A stretch of 60,000 bases of DNA from Cryptomeria japonica (Eukaryota > Streptophyta > Pinopsida > Cupressales > Cupressaceae): NCBI RefSeq assembly GCF_030272615.1, contig NC_081413.1, positions 163,465,080 to 163,525,079 on the forward strand, in the 5' to 3' direction. How positions within the stretch are numbered: position 1 is the first letter of the stretch; each line of letters begins with the position of its first letter. Positions 56,840-60,000 of this stretch are shown piece after piece. The notes below the pieces were generated by a model that was given only the letters and a program-made list of their open reading frames with translations, ran no database searches and had not been told where the DNA came from. The position numbers and the translations under genes are program-made.

Positions 56840-58500
56840 CTATAACAAAAGAAACATAAAACTCAAGCGTCAGTATATGTCATTGACAACTCCTGTTTTA
56901 TGAATTCTTTCAAATTTGTCTTTGCTAGAGTGAGCTTGCTAATAGGCTATTGCTATATACTAAGAATTAAATTGCTGAAATTCCATGACTTCGACCATAA
57001 AGACACATAGACTGGGTTCAAGTAATGTATATGAGAATTAAAGGACAATGGAAACTTTTCCATTGTCTGTAATAGATAGCAAGAAGGAAAGACTATTATC
57101 TATGTAACATCTATTTGACAATTTTGGATTCATAACTTTACGTATAAACATATACAACCATGGTATATTGCAAAATGATATAAAAAATCCATTTCATGTA
57201 ATCAATAATTTTGTCCAAAGGGGAGGATGCTAATCATGTCACCCTAATTATTCACAAACATGTATTGAAGGAATGCTGACAATAAATATGATAAAATAAA
57301 GCTTGGTTTAGAGGATATAGCTAATTCACCCCTCAATTTAAAGAAATATCAGGTAAAATTTAGTACTTCTTTTAAGTTGATCACATTATGATGTAGCACA
57401 TTAATCAATACTACAACACTGCCATTGGAAAAAGGTAGCAATCTATCAAAAAGAAATAGTGATAAATGATAGGGATATAAACTGTGCTGAAATGGTTTTA
57501 TAATATTTAGCTCTTTTAATATGAATCCAACTTTTATTTAGCAAAAAAATATATTGATGAGTAAAATGGTTAAAAAAATAGAGTTTTTTCTGTATATTGA
57601 ACATGGAAGTTTCAATGATGGTGTTTTGAGATGGATAATTGGAATCCCACTATTTTCCCTAGATTGTTTTAACCAAAATTTTGCACATGATTCCATTTTA
57701 GTTTGTACTTCATGGTTCACAGGTTATTAGGATTAATGGTTATGTTTCCATGGTGTTTGGATCCAAGCAAAACAAGTTCAATGAATCAATAAATGTAGTT
57801 TACTCAATACAAAATGTTTGTATATAGATATGGTATACGACATACATGGTGCATGGCAGATCACAAGTTCATTGATGATTGATTGACAAGAAATGACAGA
57901 TCTACTAACAAGTTTTTTCATGTTCTTAATGGTCCACAAGTTTACTGTTTGCAAATTATGTTTCATAGTCATAGGTTGATGGATCACATAGATCATTAAT
58001 TATAGATTATTTCAAGTTGCTCATGGTTTATTGTCACCTAGTTTCTTACCTAATTTTGCATTGTTTTCTACTTTATTTCCTACCATTCATCTGCACTTGA
58101 GTCATTCCTGTGTTGCTTCAGATATGTTGTTCATGATTTATCCTCAGCTTCCATGGTTAGTACCGATTTTGCATTTGACTCAACATAATTCCTAGTTGTG
58201 TATTGTACTTCACACATCACACAAAAAGGGTTATTTTAGGAATTTGGATATGATATAGTATTTTACAGTCCTAATATCTAGGTCATTAAACTTTCACATA
58301 TTGATGTATCACAGTTAGTTATTTTATAATTCAATGTGTGCTTAATGTACCTAGTTTATGGAGTGATTACATGTTTGTTTGATTGGAGAAAATTAACCAG
58401 TCCAATTTGTAGGCTAGGGTTGTTATATTGTTGGTAATAGGGTTTGGTACATACATTGAATTAGAAACATCTTTTATTGATTAATATAGATTATAAAGAT
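56840..58500. other. Intergenic or long-intron DNA
   Basis: AT-rich with no supported ORF. It would be intron if the ARD gene continues upstream on the minus strand. Confidence 0.35.
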
Positions 58501-60000
58501 ATTATTTTATGAATTCTGGTGTCTTATTTAAAAAATCATACCAAGGAGTATGTATTGGAGCCAGTGTTCCACAAGGACATTTCCTCCCCCAAAACTATTT
58601 GTTTTTGAAATGGGGACACCTTCAGAATACAGGGACTTGGATGGGACGTCCCCCTGCTGCCCCAGTGCAATCTAATGCCATCATCTTTGAGACATCTCTA
58701 AGACATCCTTGAGATGTTTGAGGGACTGCCAAGATCCTCCTAACCATCCCAACAGCCCATAAGTGATTTAAAAAAAATCAAAACTTTTTTTCAAACTCCA
58801 TGCCCAAGGTCAAATCGTCACAACCTATGGGCCCCACCCAAACCACACCAAATTTATAAAACTGCCTCCTATTTTTGTTTCAACTCACAAAAACAAAGAG
58901 CAAGAAGCTAACAACTGTGAATGTGAGAGTGAGAGTTGTAGGTGCTAGGTGAAAAAGTGAGAATGCAGAGCAAGAGGGTTGAGGAGAAGTAAGAAGAGAA
59001 GTGATGCCAAGTTGCCAATTTGTAATGGTCTACCCCTATTTTGAAACCAACTTCTTTTGCACCTTTTCAACTATGCTTCTTGACAAACAGTTTACTTGAA
59101 TGCTCTACTGCTAATTTTCAGTTTGTCTTTCTTGACTTTGTGAATGCAATGTTTGTTTGTTGATACTTTTGAGATGGCATTTTGGCAAACAACGTGCATG
59201 CACTGAAAGGGTTTCAATTTGGAATTGATAGTGCAAATATCATTATAATAATCAAGATTTGTATTCATTGAAATGATTTTAATCAACTAAAGAGCAATAT
59301 TCATGACTTACAAGTAATTAAAAAACTTACAAGGATGAGGCATATTCATGACTTACAAGTAGTAAAAAAACTTACAAGGATGAGGCATATTCATAACTTT
59401 TGCAGTCCCACCTTGGATATCAACACTAGAAGCAAATCATATTGTTCATGTACAAACAAGACAATATGGGAGTTCATTATACCCAACAACTTGTGGTGTT
59501 GTTGTTCGTGTTGGCTCTGTTGGACCTTGCAATTAAGATTCAATATACATTATTCAATAAGATTAACTATGCAACATAATGAAATATTGAAAAGTGTGTT
59601 ATCTTGTTGAGCTTCGCTTGGTTTTGAGAATAGTTTAATATTATCTACTTAACAGGGCCAACCACGTGAAGGTGGAAGCTCATTTGGCCCCTCCCCCCCC
59701 TAACATCACTCTAAATTCCCCGTTAACATCTTATAACATTCATTCATTCTTTCTACCATTAATAAAATATAGCATTCATTCATTAATATCACATAACGTT
59801 CATTAACACATAACATTGATTAACATTAATCAACACACAACATTCATCAATATTAATTAACACATATCATCCATAATGATTAATTAGCACATAATTACAT
59901 TCACTAACACATAAAAATTAGTCATTATCAAATAAGTTAGATTACAATCATTTCTTTTTTTGTTTTTTCTTTGAAGCTATGAAAAGACTAAGTGGAACAT
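58501..60000. other. Repeat debris
   Basis: 58540-58760 has GGGGACACC/GGGACGTCCCCC phrases typical of decayed LTR DNA. 59297-59398 is a 45-bp tandem repeat (2.3 copies, ATATTCATGACTTACAAGTA...GATGAGGC). 59690-59960 is an A/T/C-rich array of ACATAACATTCATTAACA-type words. No gene is supported. Confidence 0.4.
59297..59398. repeat. 45-bp tandem repeat, 2.3 copies
   Basis: The copies at 59297-59341 and 59342-59386 are nearly identical and a third begins at 59387. The 91-codon ORF at 59335-59610 starts inside it and has no motif. Confidence 0.85.

Noticed and set aside
58509-58712. 67-codon ORF as a gene
   Set aside because: The DNA matches the GGGGAC/GTCCCC style of decayed LTR sequence and there is no motif.

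Overview
The window looks like repeat-dominated nuclear DNA of a large-genome seed plant. Most of it is degraded LTR retrotransposons of plant type: Tat/Ogre-like and chromovirus-like Ty3/gypsy elements, copia-type LTRs, a plant L1-type LINE, a plant-mobile-domain ORF, a tRNA-derived SINE, a Mutator-like MITE and a foldback element. Only two host-gene fragments are visible. A gymnosperm is my best guess from TE density and the kinds of element present. This is inference; no species marker is visible. I see no rRNA, no canonical tRNA gene and no CRISPR array.

Layout: 1-2088 is the 3' part of a Tat-like gag-protease ORF (one in-frame TGA) followed by its 3' region and LTR (2833 to about 4017). 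4018-5265 is the C-terminal half of an extra retroelement ORF, then an LTR (5288-6122) and a tRNA-primed element: PBS 6129-6146, gag, protease, RNase H, RT, second RNase H and integrase to 11828, then the N-terminal half of an extra ORF (13028-14365). From about 14366 to 19125 lies a chromovirus-like element (LTR, initiator-Met PBS, gag, protease, RT, RNase H) with no integrase. 19122-20640 holds a zinc-knuckle gag remnant and an orphan RNase H remnant. A SINE sits at 21561-21792 and a 216-bp MITE with a 9-bp target duplication at 24221-24436.

26575-30965 is the clearest host-derived part. On the minus strand are exons 1-3 of an EBS/SHL-type BAH-PHD chromatin-reader gene (30774 down to about 30034). 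A diverged, partly deleted copy of the same exons, introns and promoter lies 3.3 kb away at 26575-27450.

32690-37763 holds an LTR with PBS, an element leader with 21-bp heptad-coding minisatellites, a coiled-coil extra ORF remnant, and two copia-type 3' ends facing each other tail to tail. 39091-44958 is a nearly full-length L1-type LINE on the minus strand, inserted in AT-rich LTR-like DNA. 45394-54550 is a minus-strand element that carries a plus-strand (antisense) plant-mobile-domain ORF and a disrupted Gln/Ser/Pro-rich ORF cut by a solo LTR. 55210-55679 is a 215-bp-arm foldback. 56551-56839 (minus) carries two correctly bordered exons of acireductone dioxygenase, a methionine-salvage enzyme. 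The rest to 60000 is AT-rich repeat debris.

The coding parts do not form operons and nothing suggests joint function. Most broken TE ORFs keep one reading frame across kilobases and are interrupted mainly by TAG/TAA/TGA codons. This is the pattern expected from C-to-T decay of methylated DNA in old, silenced copies.
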